Of a DNA stretch of 31,907 nt, positions 25,135-31,907 are shown in pieces. A program made the position numbers and the translations under genes. Under the pieces are notes generated by a model that had not been told where the DNA came from, ran no database searches, and worked only from the letters and a program-made list of their open reading frames with translations. Each line of letters opens with the position of its first letter. Position 1 is the first letter of the stretch. This DNA comes from an uncultured Clostridium sp. Its GTDB lineage: Bacteria; Bacillota; Clostridia; Peptostreptococcales; Peptostreptococcaceae. The stretch spans positions 1 to 31,907 of the forward strand of contig USRS01000016.1 in NCBI GenBank assembly GCA_900557165.1, in the 5' to 3' direction.

Positions 25135-25213
25135 AAATATTAACATAAAATCAAACATACTCAATCTCCCCCATTTAGACTTCTATTTTCCCCATAAAAT
25201 AGAAGTCTTTTTT
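25135..25213 (+). ncRNA. Candidate small RNA with C-rich motifs
   Basis: A strong plus-strand intrinsic terminator (25177-25213) has no plus-strand gene in front of it. A weak promoter, TTTACA (25100-25105)-17-TTTATT (25123-25128), would give a transcript of about 80 nt. The RNA would carry CTCCCCC (25166-25172) and a terminal loop CCCCAU. Both are complementary to G-rich Shine-Dalgarno sequences, as in known Firmicute sRNAs of the C-rich class. The 5' end is a guess. The rest of the 346-bp gap (24964-25309) holds the 204-aa gene promoter and the copZ-side terminator. Confidence 0.4.
25177..25213 (+). terminator. Orphan plus-strand intrinsic terminator
   Basis: AGACTTCTATTTT (25177-25189) pairs perfectly with 25196-25208 around the loop CCCCAT, and is followed by six T (25208-25213). 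The T-run is on the plus strand only, so the orientation is clear. Confidence 0.8.
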
Positions 25214-25234
25214 ATAAATAAAAAACTCACTTCA

Positions 25235-25288
25235 TTTAAAAAAGGTATTTTATATAGATAAGTAACTTAAACTATATAAAATACCTTT
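25235..25288 (-). terminator. Terminator of the polA-coaE-...-copZ operon
   Basis: The 17-bp arms AAAGGTATTTTATATAG (25241-25257) and 25272-25288 are exact reverse complements with a 14-nt loop. On the minus strand the stem runs into a T-run (TTTTTTAAAT). It lies 21 bp after the stop codon of the CopZ-like gene. Confidence 0.85.
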
Positions 25289-25309
25289 ATTTATCTGCTT
25301 ATATTTAAA

Positions 25310-25522
25310 TTATTCAACACCTGTTAATTGGAAACCTAAATCTTCAATTAATTCTTGAACTTTTTTTACGTCTACACTATCATCCATATCAACTAGTGCA
25401 TATTTTCCATCTAAATTAACTTCTAAAACGTCTACTCCACTTATATCTTCTGTAAGTACATCTTTTAAATTTCCAACACAATGACTACATTTCATTCCTT
25501 CAATAGATAGTTTTCTTTTCAT
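25310..25522 (-). CDS. copZ: CopZ-like heavy-metal-associated (HMA) domain protein
   Basis: A 70-aa single HMA domain with the metal-binding motif G-M-K-C12-S-H-C15 after beta strand 1 (KRKLSIEGM) and a betaalphabeta-betaalphabeta pattern ending DLGFQLTGVE. Such proteins carry Cu(I) or other soft metals in the cytosol. No copper ATPase or CsoR gene is adjacent, so the name is by family only. It follows the binding lipoprotein by 18 bp and is followed by the operon terminator. GGAGGG precedes the ATG. Confidence 0.85.
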   Translation of the reverse strand: MKRKLSIEGMKCSHCVGNLKDVLTEDISGVDVLEVNLDGKYALVDMDDSVDVKKVQELIEDLGFQLTGVE

Positions 25523-25540
25523 ATGATTTCCCTCCTATAA

Positions 25541-27226
25541 CTATTTGTTCATTTGTAAATTTGAAATTCCCTTATATATATCAAAATCATTTGGATGAAT
25601 AGTACCTTCAAGTCTTTTATTAGATACAACAAAATTATCTAATATTCCCAAAGATATAAATAACCCTTGTTCAACTGTATATTTTTGAATTTGGCTATAT
25701 ATTTTTTTTGTTTCATACTCCGAAGTAGAATTTCCTAAAGATGTAATATAAGTTGACAACTTTTCATCTTTTATATGGCATGCTTTTAATATATCTCTAG
25801 CATCTGGTATACTTGGTAAAGAGTAGCCTACTATGGCTAAATCATAATCTTTAGAATTAAGAGCTTTATCTAAATCTTTATTATTTAGTTCATTTATCAC
25901 AGTCTTAATTCCTATACGATCTAAGTCCTCTCTAATTGTTTGTGCAACTTTTATTCTTTCACTATTATTTTCAGAAACCACTATTTTTAATTCTATTTTA
26001 TTTAAAATTTCTTTTATTTCTTTTTTTGTAAACTCTGAAGTAGTTTTACTACTTGTAGAATTATCTTCAACTATCCCCTGCAATTCTTCAGAGTTAGCCT
26101 TGTTTTCCTCAGCTTGTTTTTTATCTTCCATTGATTGATTAACTGATTTTAATCCTGATAATAAATATTTTAAAGATTCATCTTTATCATAAGCTATCTC
26201 TTTTATATTACTATTATAGTACTTACTACTTGTATTAAGAGGAAAATTAGATAAATTAACATTTCCAACATATGCCTCTTTTAAAAGTTTTTCTCTATCT
26301 ATAGCAGATATTATAGCTTTTCTAAAGTTCACATCATCTAAGTATTCATTGTCATAATTAAACATAACCATTTCATAATTTCTACCTTCATACTTAGTTA
26401 TATTAAATTCTTTTTTACCTTCAAATTTACTTAAATCTGCCAATGTTATATTTGCAATATCACTATCTAAGGCAAGTACCATTTCTGTTTGAGATTCCTT
26501 GTCTGGTACCATTTTCACATAAATTTCTTTTCTATTTTCAGATAAATCACCAAAGTAATCTTCATTTCTCTCTAATATTATGTATTGTCTATCTTCATAT
26601 TTTTTAATTTTGTAAGGTCCATTTCCTACAAAGTTGTTTTTGTATTCCTTCATTTCAGATGTACTTAAACCACTCATATTCTTTTTAGACACTATAGGAA
26701 ATGTCAATTTATCTAATATAAAAGGATCATTTTCTTTTAATTTAATCGTAAAGCTTTTGCTATCTAATATATTTATAGATTGTATATTTTCAACTAAACT
26801 TACATAAGGACTATCACTAGTTTTCTTTATTAAATCTATAGTATAACTTATATCACTAGATGTAACATTATTATTATCATGCCATTTAGCATTTGAATTT
26901 AATGTTATTTTTATACTTTTGCCATCTGATGAAACTGAATATTTTTCAACTAATCTAGGCTCCACATTATAATCTTTATCAATTTCAAATAAACCATCAT
27001 ATATTAAATTCATAATATATACCACTGATTTATCTTTATTTAATATTGGATTAATTGTTTCCGGAAACAACATAGTTAAATGAATATAATCAGACTTTTG
27101 AATATTATATTCACTTATTATATTGTCTTTATTATTTGTATTTTTTTTATTTTCTTGGCTACATCCCACACTTCCTAGGACTACTGTCAAAACAATGGCT
27201 AGAAGTTTTATTAATTTTTTCTTCAT
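25541..27226 (-). CDS. Family 5 (oligopeptide-type) solute-binding lipoprotein
   Basis: A 561-aa protein with a signal peptide and a lipoprotein-like cleavage site at GSVGC22. The mature part shows the SBP family 5 pattern: INPILNKDKSVVYIMNLIYDGLFE, KWHDNNNVTSSDISYTIDLI, GNGPYKIKKYEDRQYIILERN and AISAIDREKLLKEAYVG. Residues about 360-400 are a low-complexity, Glu/Asn/Ser-rich insert (KKQAEENKANSEELQG). It would bind a peptide or similar solute outside the membrane. No permease or ATPase genes are adjacent, so its transporter, if any, is elsewhere. The ATG overlaps the transglycosylase stop (TAATG), indicating translational coupling with GGAAG as ribosome-binding site. Confidence 0.88.
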   Translation of the reverse strand: MKKKLIKLLAIVLTVVLGSVGCSQENKKNTNNKDNIISEYNIQKSDYIHLTMLFPETINPILNKDKSVVYIMNLIYDGLFEIDKDYNVEPRLVEKYSVSSDGKSIKITLNSNAKWHDNNNVTSSDISYTIDLIKKTSDSPYVSLVENIQSINILDSKSFTIKLKENDPFILDKLTFPIVSKKNMSGLSTSEMKEYKNNFVGNGPYKIKKYEDRQYIILERNEDYFGDLSENRKEIYVKMVPDKESQTEMVLALDSDIANITLADLSKFEGKKEFNITKYEGRNYEMVMFNYDNEYLDDVNFRKAIISAIDREKLLKEAYVGNVNLSNFPLNTSSKYYNSNIKEIAYDKDESLKYLLSGLKSVNQSMEDKKQAEENKANSEELQGIVEDNSTSSKTTSEFTKKEIKEILNKIELKIVVSENNSERIKVAQTIREDLDRIGIKTVINELNNKDLDKALNSKDYDLAIVGYSLPSIPDARDILKACHIKDEKLSTYITSLGNSTSEYETKKIYSQIQKYTVEQGLFISLGILDNFVVSNKRLEGTIHPNDFDIYKGISNLQMNK

Positions 27227-27783
27227 TATTTTCTTCCTTCCTTGCTGTATAACTTATTATATTGCTCATAATTTTTCTTAACTTTATCTAAATAGTTATC
27301 AGTTTCCGAAAAAGGTATTATATGAAGATTTTCTCCATCCTTACTGTACTCTTCATCAGACAACCATTTTTTCACATTGCCAGATCCTCCATTATAAGCA
27401 GCTATTACAAGATCTGTTTTTCCAAATTCTTTATATAAAGTATTTAAATACCAACATCCTATTTTTATATTTGTTTCTGGATCATAAATATCTATATCAT
27501 TGTTTAATTCCAATTGTTCTATGGCCCAATCCCTTGTCATATCTGAAATTTGCATCAGACCCTTTGCGCCTCTTCTAGATATAGCTTTTTCATTAAATTT
27601 ACTTTCTGCTTTTATAATACTATATACTAGATTTTCATCTAAATTATATTCATCTGCATATTTCTCCACATATATAGAGTATTTTCTAGGGTAAAGTAAT
27701 GTCATTATTTTATTAGTTTCAAAAAAAATAACTCCTCCTAAGATTATAATAACAGATAAAATTAAAATACTTTTCTTATTCAC
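27226..27783 (-). CDS. Lytic transglycosylase (SLT domain)
   Basis: A 185-aa protein with an N-terminal membrane anchor (about residues 5-21) and a Slt70-type catalytic domain. The motifs are VYSIIKAESKFNEKAISRRG with catalytic E60, GLMQISDMT, NIKIGCWYLNTL and AAYNGGSGNV. It cleaves the glycan strand of peptidoglycan to give 1,6-anhydro ends, acting at the outer face of the membrane. The start is GTG (27783) after AAAGGAG and overlaps coaE by 8 bp. Linkage of coaE with this transglycosylase recurs in Clostridia. Confidence 0.92.
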   Translation of the reverse strand: MNKKSILILSVIIILGGVIFFETNKIMTLLYPRKYSIYVEKYADEYNLDENLVYSIIKAESKFNEKAISRRGAKGLMQISDMTRDWAIEQLELNNDIDIYDPETNIKIGCWYLNTLYKEFGKTDLVIAAYNGGSGNVKKWLSDEEYSKDGENLHIIPFSETDNYLDKVKKNYEQYNKLYSKEGRK

Positions 27784-28378
27784 AACTCTTCTCCTTTATA
27801 TAATCCATAAACGCAAAAGCTTTTTTTCTTAACTCCTCTATCGTACCTGAATTGTCTATTATATAATCTGCATATTTTACTTTTTCTTCTTGACTCATTT
27901 GAGATTTTATTCTACTTAAAGCTTCTTCTTTTGAACAATTATCTCTTTGTTTTATTCGCTCTATCTGTATATCTTCATTACAAATTACTACTAGTAATTT
28001 ATCAATAAAATTTAAATAATCTGATTCTACAAGTAATGCTGCATCTAAAATTACCATTTCTTTATTTTGATTTTTATACTCATCTATTTTGTCACTAACT
28101 CTTTGTCTTATTAGAGGATGAGTCATTTTATTAAGTTGAATTAGTTTTTCATCATCATTAAAAACAATTCTACCTAAAGCTTTTCGATTTAGAGAACCAT
28201 CATTATTTTTTATGTTACTTCCAAATACTTTATAAATTTCACTTAATAATTTTTCATCATTATAAATTTCTCTTGCAATAATATCTGCATCTATAATTTT
28301 TATATTTTGTTGGGCAAATATTTGCGACAAACTACTTTTGCCGCAACCTATATTACCCGTTAACCCTATAACAAGCAT
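27776..28378 (-). CDS. coaE: Dephospho-CoA kinase
   Basis: A 200-aa P-loop kinase with GLTGNIGCGKSSLSQIF at the N terminus, KIIDADIIAREIY, RIVFNDDEKLIQLNKMTHPLIR, and the lid/LID-like QIERIKQRDNCSKEEALSRI. It phosphorylates the 3'-OH of dephospho-CoA in the last step of CoA synthesis. It lies 9 bp after polA, an arrangement common in Firmicutes, and overlaps the transglycosylase. Confidence 0.96.
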   Translation of the reverse strand: MLVIGLTGNIGCGKSSLSQIFAQQNIKIIDADIIAREIYNDEKLLSEIYKVFGSNIKNNDGSLNRKALGRIVFNDDEKLIQLNKMTHPLIRQRVSDKIDEYKNQNKEMVILDAALLVESDYLNFIDKLLVVICNEDIQIERIKQRDNCSKEEALSRIKSQMSQEEKVKYADYIIDNSGTIEELRKKAFAFMDYIKEKSCE

Positions 28379-28386
28379 ATTAACAC

Positions 28387-31041
28387 CTACTTTGTTTCAA
28401 ACCATGAATCTCCCACATTTAAATCCACATCTAAATGTACTTGTAAGTTAACTGCTGATTCCATTTCTTCTTTTACTATACTACAAACTTTATCTATTTC
28501 TTCTTCTAGCGCTTCAACTATAAGCTCATCGTGTACTTGTAATATTAATCTTGATTTAAGATTTTCATCTTTTAATCTAGTAAATACATTTACCATGGCT
28601 ATTTTTATAATATCAGCTGCACTTCCTTGAATTGGAGCATTCATAGCAAATCTTTTTCCTTGATTTCTAACCATGAAATTACTTGAATTTATTTCTGGTA
28701 TATATCTTCTTCTATTAAAAATAGTTAATGCATATCCTTTATCTGTTGCATTTTTTATGGCTTCATCCATAAATACTTTTATTTTATCGTAATTTGCAAA
28801 ATAACTTTCTATGTAAGCTTTTGCTTTTGGTACAGGTATATTTAAATCTTGAGCTAAGCCAAAATCAGTTTTACCATATACTATACCAAAGTTTATTGCT
28901 TTTGCTTCACTTCTTTGTAAAGAAGTAACATCATTTATATCTACACCAAATATTTGTGATGCAGTTTTTGAGTGAATATCCATGTTGTGTTGGAATGCAT
29001 CTATCATATGTTCATCATCACTCATATGAGCTAATACCCTAAGTTCTACTTGAGAGTAATCTGCATCAACTAATTTACAATTATCTTTTGCAATAAATAC
29101 TTTTCTTATTTCTCTACCCATTTCTGTTTTAACAGGTATGTTTTGTAAGTTTGGTTCAGTAGAAGATATTCTTCCCGTAGTAGTTATTGTTTGGTTAAAT
29201 GAAGAATGTATTCTTCCACTTATAGGATTTATTATATTACTTAATCCTTCCACATAAGTTGAATTTAACTTAACTATTTGTCTATATTCTGTAATTTTAT
29301 CAATTATTTCATGCTTATCTCTAAGTTTTTCTAATACATCTGCATTAGTTGAATATCCAGTTTTAGTTTTCTTAATTACTGGTAATTCTAATTTTTCGAA
29401 TAATATAACACCTAATTGTTTTGGTGAATTTATATTGAATTTTTCTCCAGCCACTGTAAATATTTCTTCTTCTAAGTTTGATATTATTTCTTTAAACTTA
29501 TTACCAAGCTCTTCCAATTGTTTTTTATCAACTGCCATACCTTCATATTCCATAGAACCTAAAACTTCAACTAATGGCATTTCCACATCATAGAATAAAT
29601 ATTCCATATCCATTTCTTTAAATGCTTTTTCCATTATTGGATATACATTATAAACTATATTTAATATTTCCCCAAAATATATAGAAAGCTCCTCTAGTTC
29701 TAAATCACTAAATTTCTTAGCTTTTGCTCCTTTTCCTAGAAGTTCTTCTTTAGATTTTATTTTTTTAGTTAAATATTTCATAGCTATATCACTACATTCA
29801 TAAGATGTAGATGATTTTGAATCAATTAAGTATTCACCTATGGCAATATCAAAGAACATATTATTTAATTGTATGTCATATGGTTTTAAAGCTAAATAGT
29901 CGTCTTTTAAATTGTAGCCTATTTTCTTTATTTCTTCATTGGAAATAATATCTTTTATTAATTCCAATTCTTCATCATTTATATAATAAATATTTTTGCC
30001 ATCTGCACTTACAAAAACATATATTAAATTTTTTTCTAATATATTTCCTACTTTGCTTACTGTTTTTATAAATAATTTATTAGTTTTTTCTATTTCATTT
30101 TTAAAAGCGCTTATATCTTCTAAATGATTTATATTAAGTTCTATTTTTTCTTCTACAATAGATTCTTCATTTCCTCCATCCATTGCTAAAACTTGTTTTA
30201 TTAATGTATTAAATCCAAATTTTTTAAATTCTTCAATTACTGCATTTTTATCATAATCCCCATATGATAACTCATCTAAACTTATTTCAATTGGAACATC
30301 TGTTATAATTGTAGCAAGTTTTTTACTAAATACAGCTTGTTCTTTATTTTCTTCTATTTTTTTCTTAACACTCCCTTTTAATTGATCTGTGTTTTCTATT
30401 AAGTTTTCTATAGAAGAAAATTCTTTTATTAATTTTATACCAGTTTTTTCACCTATTCCTGGAACTCCAGGTATATTATCTGATTTATCTCCCATTAATC
30501 CTTTTAAGTCGATAAATTGAGTTGGAGTCATTTCATATCTTTCTACAACTGAATCATAGTTGTATTCTTCAACTTCTCCAACACCTTTTTTAGTGATTAA
30601 TGTAGTGGTTTTATTTGATGCAAGTTGTATAGCATCTTTATCTCCTGTAACTATGTAAACTTTGAAATCATCATTTTCTGCTTTTTTAGCTACAGTACCT
30701 ATTAAATCATCTGCCTCAAATCCTGCCATTTCCATTCTATGTATATTAAATGTATCTAATAATTCTTTCAATGGTTGTAACTGCTGACCCAGTTCATTAG
30801 GCATTTTTTTTCTTCCTGCTTTATATTCTGAAAATTCTTTATGTCTAAATGTTGGTGCTTTCATATCAAAGGCAACACTTATATGAGTTGGTTTGTAGTC
30901 ATCGATTATTTTAAATAACATTCTAGTAAAACCATATACAGCGTTAGTATGTAATCCTTCGCTATTAGTCATATCTGGTAATGCATAAAATGCTCTATTT
31001 ATTATCGAGTTTCCATCTATAATTATTAATCTTTTGTCCAA
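28387..31041 (-). CDS. polA: DNA polymerase I
   Basis: An 884-aa Pol I. The N-terminal 5'-nuclease domain (about 1-290) has LIIIDGNSIINRAFYALP and GDKSDNIPGVPGIGEKTG. The middle 3'-5' exonuclease-like domain (about 300-480) lacks the DxE metal motif (LFIKTVSKVG in its place), so proofreading is probably absent. The polymerase domain has motif A DADYSQVELRVLAH, motif B RSEAKAINFGIVYG and motif C LQVHDELIVEA. The longest frame starts at 31131, but the conserved sequence begins at LDKRLIIIDGN. The TTG at 31041 has AGGAGTGA 5 nt away and is taken as the start. It is the first gene of an operon with coaE. Confidence 0.95.
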   Translation of the reverse strand: MDKRLIIIDGNSIINRAFYALPDMTNSEGLHTNAVYGFTRMLFKIIDDYKPTHISVAFDMKAPTFRHKEFSEYKAGRKKMPNELGQQLQPLKELLDTFNIHRMEMAGFEADDLIGTVAKKAENDDFKVYIVTGDKDAIQLASNKTTTLITKKGVGEVEEYNYDSVVERYEMTPTQFIDLKGLMGDKSDNIPGVPGIGEKTGIKLIKEFSSIENLIENTDQLKGSVKKKIEENKEQAVFSKKLATIITDVPIEISLDELSYGDYDKNAVIEEFKKFGFNTLIKQVLAMDGGNEESIVEEKIELNINHLEDISAFKNEIEKTNKLFIKTVSKVGNILEKNLIYVFVSADGKNIYYINDEELELIKDIISNEEIKKIGYNLKDDYLALKPYDIQLNNMFFDIAIGEYLIDSKSSTSYECSDIAMKYLTKKIKSKEELLGKGAKAKKFSDLELEELSIYFGEILNIVYNVYPIMEKAFKEMDMEYLFYDVEMPLVEVLGSMEYEGMAVDKKQLEELGNKFKEIISNLEEEIFTVAGEKFNINSPKQLGVILFEKLELPVIKKTKTGYSTNADVLEKLRDKHEIIDKITEYRQIVKLNSTYVEGLSNIINPISGRIHSSFNQTITTTGRISSTEPNLQNIPVKTEMGREIRKVFIAKDNCKLVDADYSQVELRVLAHMSDDEHMIDAFQHNMDIHSKTASQIFGVDINDVTSLQRSEAKAINFGIVYGKTDFGLAQDLNIPVPKAKAYIESYFANYDKIKVFMDEAIKNATDKGYALTIFNRRRYIPEINSSNFMVRNQGKRFAMNAPIQGSAADIIKIAMVNVFTRLKDENLKSRLILQVHDELIVEALEEEIDKVCSIVKEEMESAVNLQVHLDVDLNVGDSWFETK

Positions 31042-31229
31042 GTTTATCACTCCTATATTTTTCAATATTATATATTTATATATCTTATTATGTACCCATA
31101 TATTATTATTTAATAATACCACAATAATCAAATTATATTAAGGTGTTTAAAAATAAAATTAACTCATATACACACATACTATCTCAAACTTTTAAAATTT
31201 TTTTATTATGATTAAATAATTCTTTATGC

Positions 31230-31258
31230 TTGATTTTGACTTATTCATTTGCTATAAT
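31230..31258 (+). promoter_or_regulatory. Promoter of tRNA-Leu
   Basis: TTGATT (31230-31235), 17-bp spacer, TATAAT (31253-31258). The predicted start is about 8 bp before the mature tRNA. The region 31042-31229 on the other strand is the AT-rich polA leader, with only weak promoter candidates (TTGATT-17-TAATAA). Confidence 0.75.
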
Positions 31259-31272
31259 TTAGTATAAATTAA

Positions 31273-31358
31273 GCCGGATTGGTGGAATGGCAGACGCGAC
31301 GGACTCAAAATCCGTTGGTAGCAATACCGTGTGGGTTCGAGTCCCACATCCGGCACCA
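31273..31358 (+). tRNA. tRNA-Leu(CAA)
   Basis: An 86-nt class II tRNA with encoded CCA. The acceptor arms GCCGGAT and ATCCGGC pair. The anticodon stem ACGGA/TCCGT encloses loop CTCAAAA with anticodon CAA (31306-31308), which reads UUG. A long variable arm (GGTA/TACC) and the T arm GTGGG-TTCGAGT-CCCAC are intact. It stands alone between polA (divergent) and the MarR-type gene (convergent). Confidence 0.97.
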
Positions 31359-31360
31359 AT

Positions 31361-31398
31361 AAAAAAACTGCTTAGGATTACCCTTAAGCAGTTTTTTA
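31361..31398. terminator. Bidirectional terminator after tRNA-Leu
   Basis: AAAAAACTGCTTAGG pairs with CCCTTAAGCAGTTTTTT (one bulged base, loop ATTA). T-runs occur on both strands, so it ends the tRNA on the plus strand and the MarR-type gene on the minus strand, whose stop is at 31409. Confidence 0.85.
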
Positions 31399-31408
31399 TT
31401 GTAATTAT

Positions 31409-31828
31409 TTAAAACCATTCTTTATTTAAACATTTTTTTAAAATCTCAAACTCTTTTTCTCCAATATTATTTTTAATTTCTTCTTCAAATTTTTCTTTTA
31501 ATATTAAAATTTCTCTACAGAACCTTATACCTTTATCTGTAAGTAAAAGCTCTTTACCTCTATAGTTTCTATTTTCCATTGTTAAATATCCTCTTTCAAT
31601 TAAGCTTTTTGCACATTTATGAGCTCCTTGACGTGATATTCCAATTATTCTTCCCAATTGTGCTACTGTTAATTTTTCTCTCTCTACTAATGCTAGCATA
31701 TATGATTCTGTGTCACTTACACTTTCTTCTCCCATTTCTATCCAAGTTTCAATAACCATTTTTCTAAGCTTCGCATGTTTCTCACTTAATAAATCTATTA
31801 TATTTAAATTTTCAAGATATGTACTCAT
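31409..31828 (-). CDS. MarR-type winged-helix transcriptional regulator
   Basis: A 139-aa protein with the MarR winged-helix pattern: SDTESYMLALVEREKLTVAQ, LGRIIGISRQGAHKCAKSLI (recognition helix), ERGYLTMENRNYRGKELLLT (wing) and DKGIRFCREILI. Such dimers repress or activate nearby genes and often sense ligands or stress. The frame is open back to 31906, but the ATG at 31828 has GGAG at 8-nt spacing and gives a start typical of the family. Its target is unknown. The only neighbour in view is tRNA-Leu, so it probably acts on itself or on genes to the right of the window. Confidence 0.85.
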   Translation of the reverse strand: MSTYLENLNIIDLLSEKHAKLRKMVIETWIEMGEESVSDTESYMLALVEREKLTVAQLGRIIGISRQGAHKCAKSLIERGYLTMENRNYRGKELLLTDKGIRFCREILILKEKFEEEIKNNIGEKEFEILKKCLNKEWF

Positions 31829-31875
31829 CTCAAATCTCCTTATCCTTTTATTAGTACCTATATTATATATCTTTA

Positions 31876-31902
31876 TAAAAAAAATTAAAACATATATGTC
31901 AA
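31876..31902 (-). promoter_or_regulatory. Promoter / possible operator of the MarR-type gene
   Basis: Minus strand TTGACA (about 31897-31902) is followed after 19 bp by TATAAA. The perfect 10-bp palindrome ACATATATGT (31890-31899) overlaps the -35 box and could be an autoregulatory operator. Spacing is long, so the promoter call is tentative. Confidence 0.35.
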
Positions 31903-31907
31903 CCAAG

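Overview
The window is about 32 kb of low-GC (roughly 30%) chromosomal DNA from a strict anaerobe of the Firmicutes. Gene content and order match the Peptostreptococcaceae (Clostridioides, Paraclostridium, Romboutsia and relatives). The indicators are the Rnf complex in the order C-D-G-E-A-B, a complete MinCDE system next to mreBCD, a stand-alone flavodiiron protein, and the run polA - coaE - lytic transglycosylase. The family assignment rests on remembered synteny and protein features, not on a search. I saw no phage, insertion sequence, CRISPR array or defence island; this is mostly core genome, almost all on the minus strand.

Layout, in + coordinates. Positions 1-4210 (minus): a B12-type radical SAM protein, its DUF2344 partner, ribonuclease G, and then rplU behind its own promoter and a structured leader. 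Position 4502-5695 (+): a flavodiiron O2-reducing protein, closed by a terminator shared with the convergent methylglyoxal synthase. Positions 5744-16142 (minus): maf, radC, mreB, mreC, mreD, a long class B PBP2, minC, minD, minE, then rodA and mgsA. This block supplies the elongation machinery and the division-site selector of a rod-shaped cell. Positions 16406-21605 (minus): rnfCDGEAB, the membrane ferredoxin:NAD oxidoreductase that couples electron flow to ion export. Positions 21847-24963 (minus): accessory single genes, namely a SPOR-like membrane protein, a glyoxalase-family protein, an exported EEP phosphohydrolase or nuclease, and an unrecognised 204-aa protein with an internal duplication. 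Positions 25310-31041 (minus): polA, coaE, lytic transglycosylase, an oligopeptide-type binding lipoprotein and a CopZ-like metal chaperone. After these come a tRNA-Leu(CAA) on the plus strand and a MarR-type regulator at the right edge.

Several starts were moved from the longest ORF because of Shine-Dalgarno placement: the DUF2344 protein, minE, mreC, rnfG, polA and the MarR regulator. Non-ATG starts are common here: TTG for rodA, polA, the EEP protein and probably mreC; GTG for maf, rnfB, rnfG and the transglycosylase.

The best candidates for something undescribed are intergenic. One is an 81-bp block of about 56% GC at 24188-24268. It has imperfect inverted ends and is fused to a perfect 17-bp hairpin, and it looks like a dispersed structured or palindromic element. 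The other is an orphan plus-strand terminator at 25177-25213 with a C-rich loop, preceded by a CTCCCCC tract, which looks like the 3' end of a small regulatory RNA. Secondary items are two large insertions in the PBP2 transpeptidase domain, the duplicated motif of the 204-aa protein, and the odd translation-initiation region of the EEP gene.
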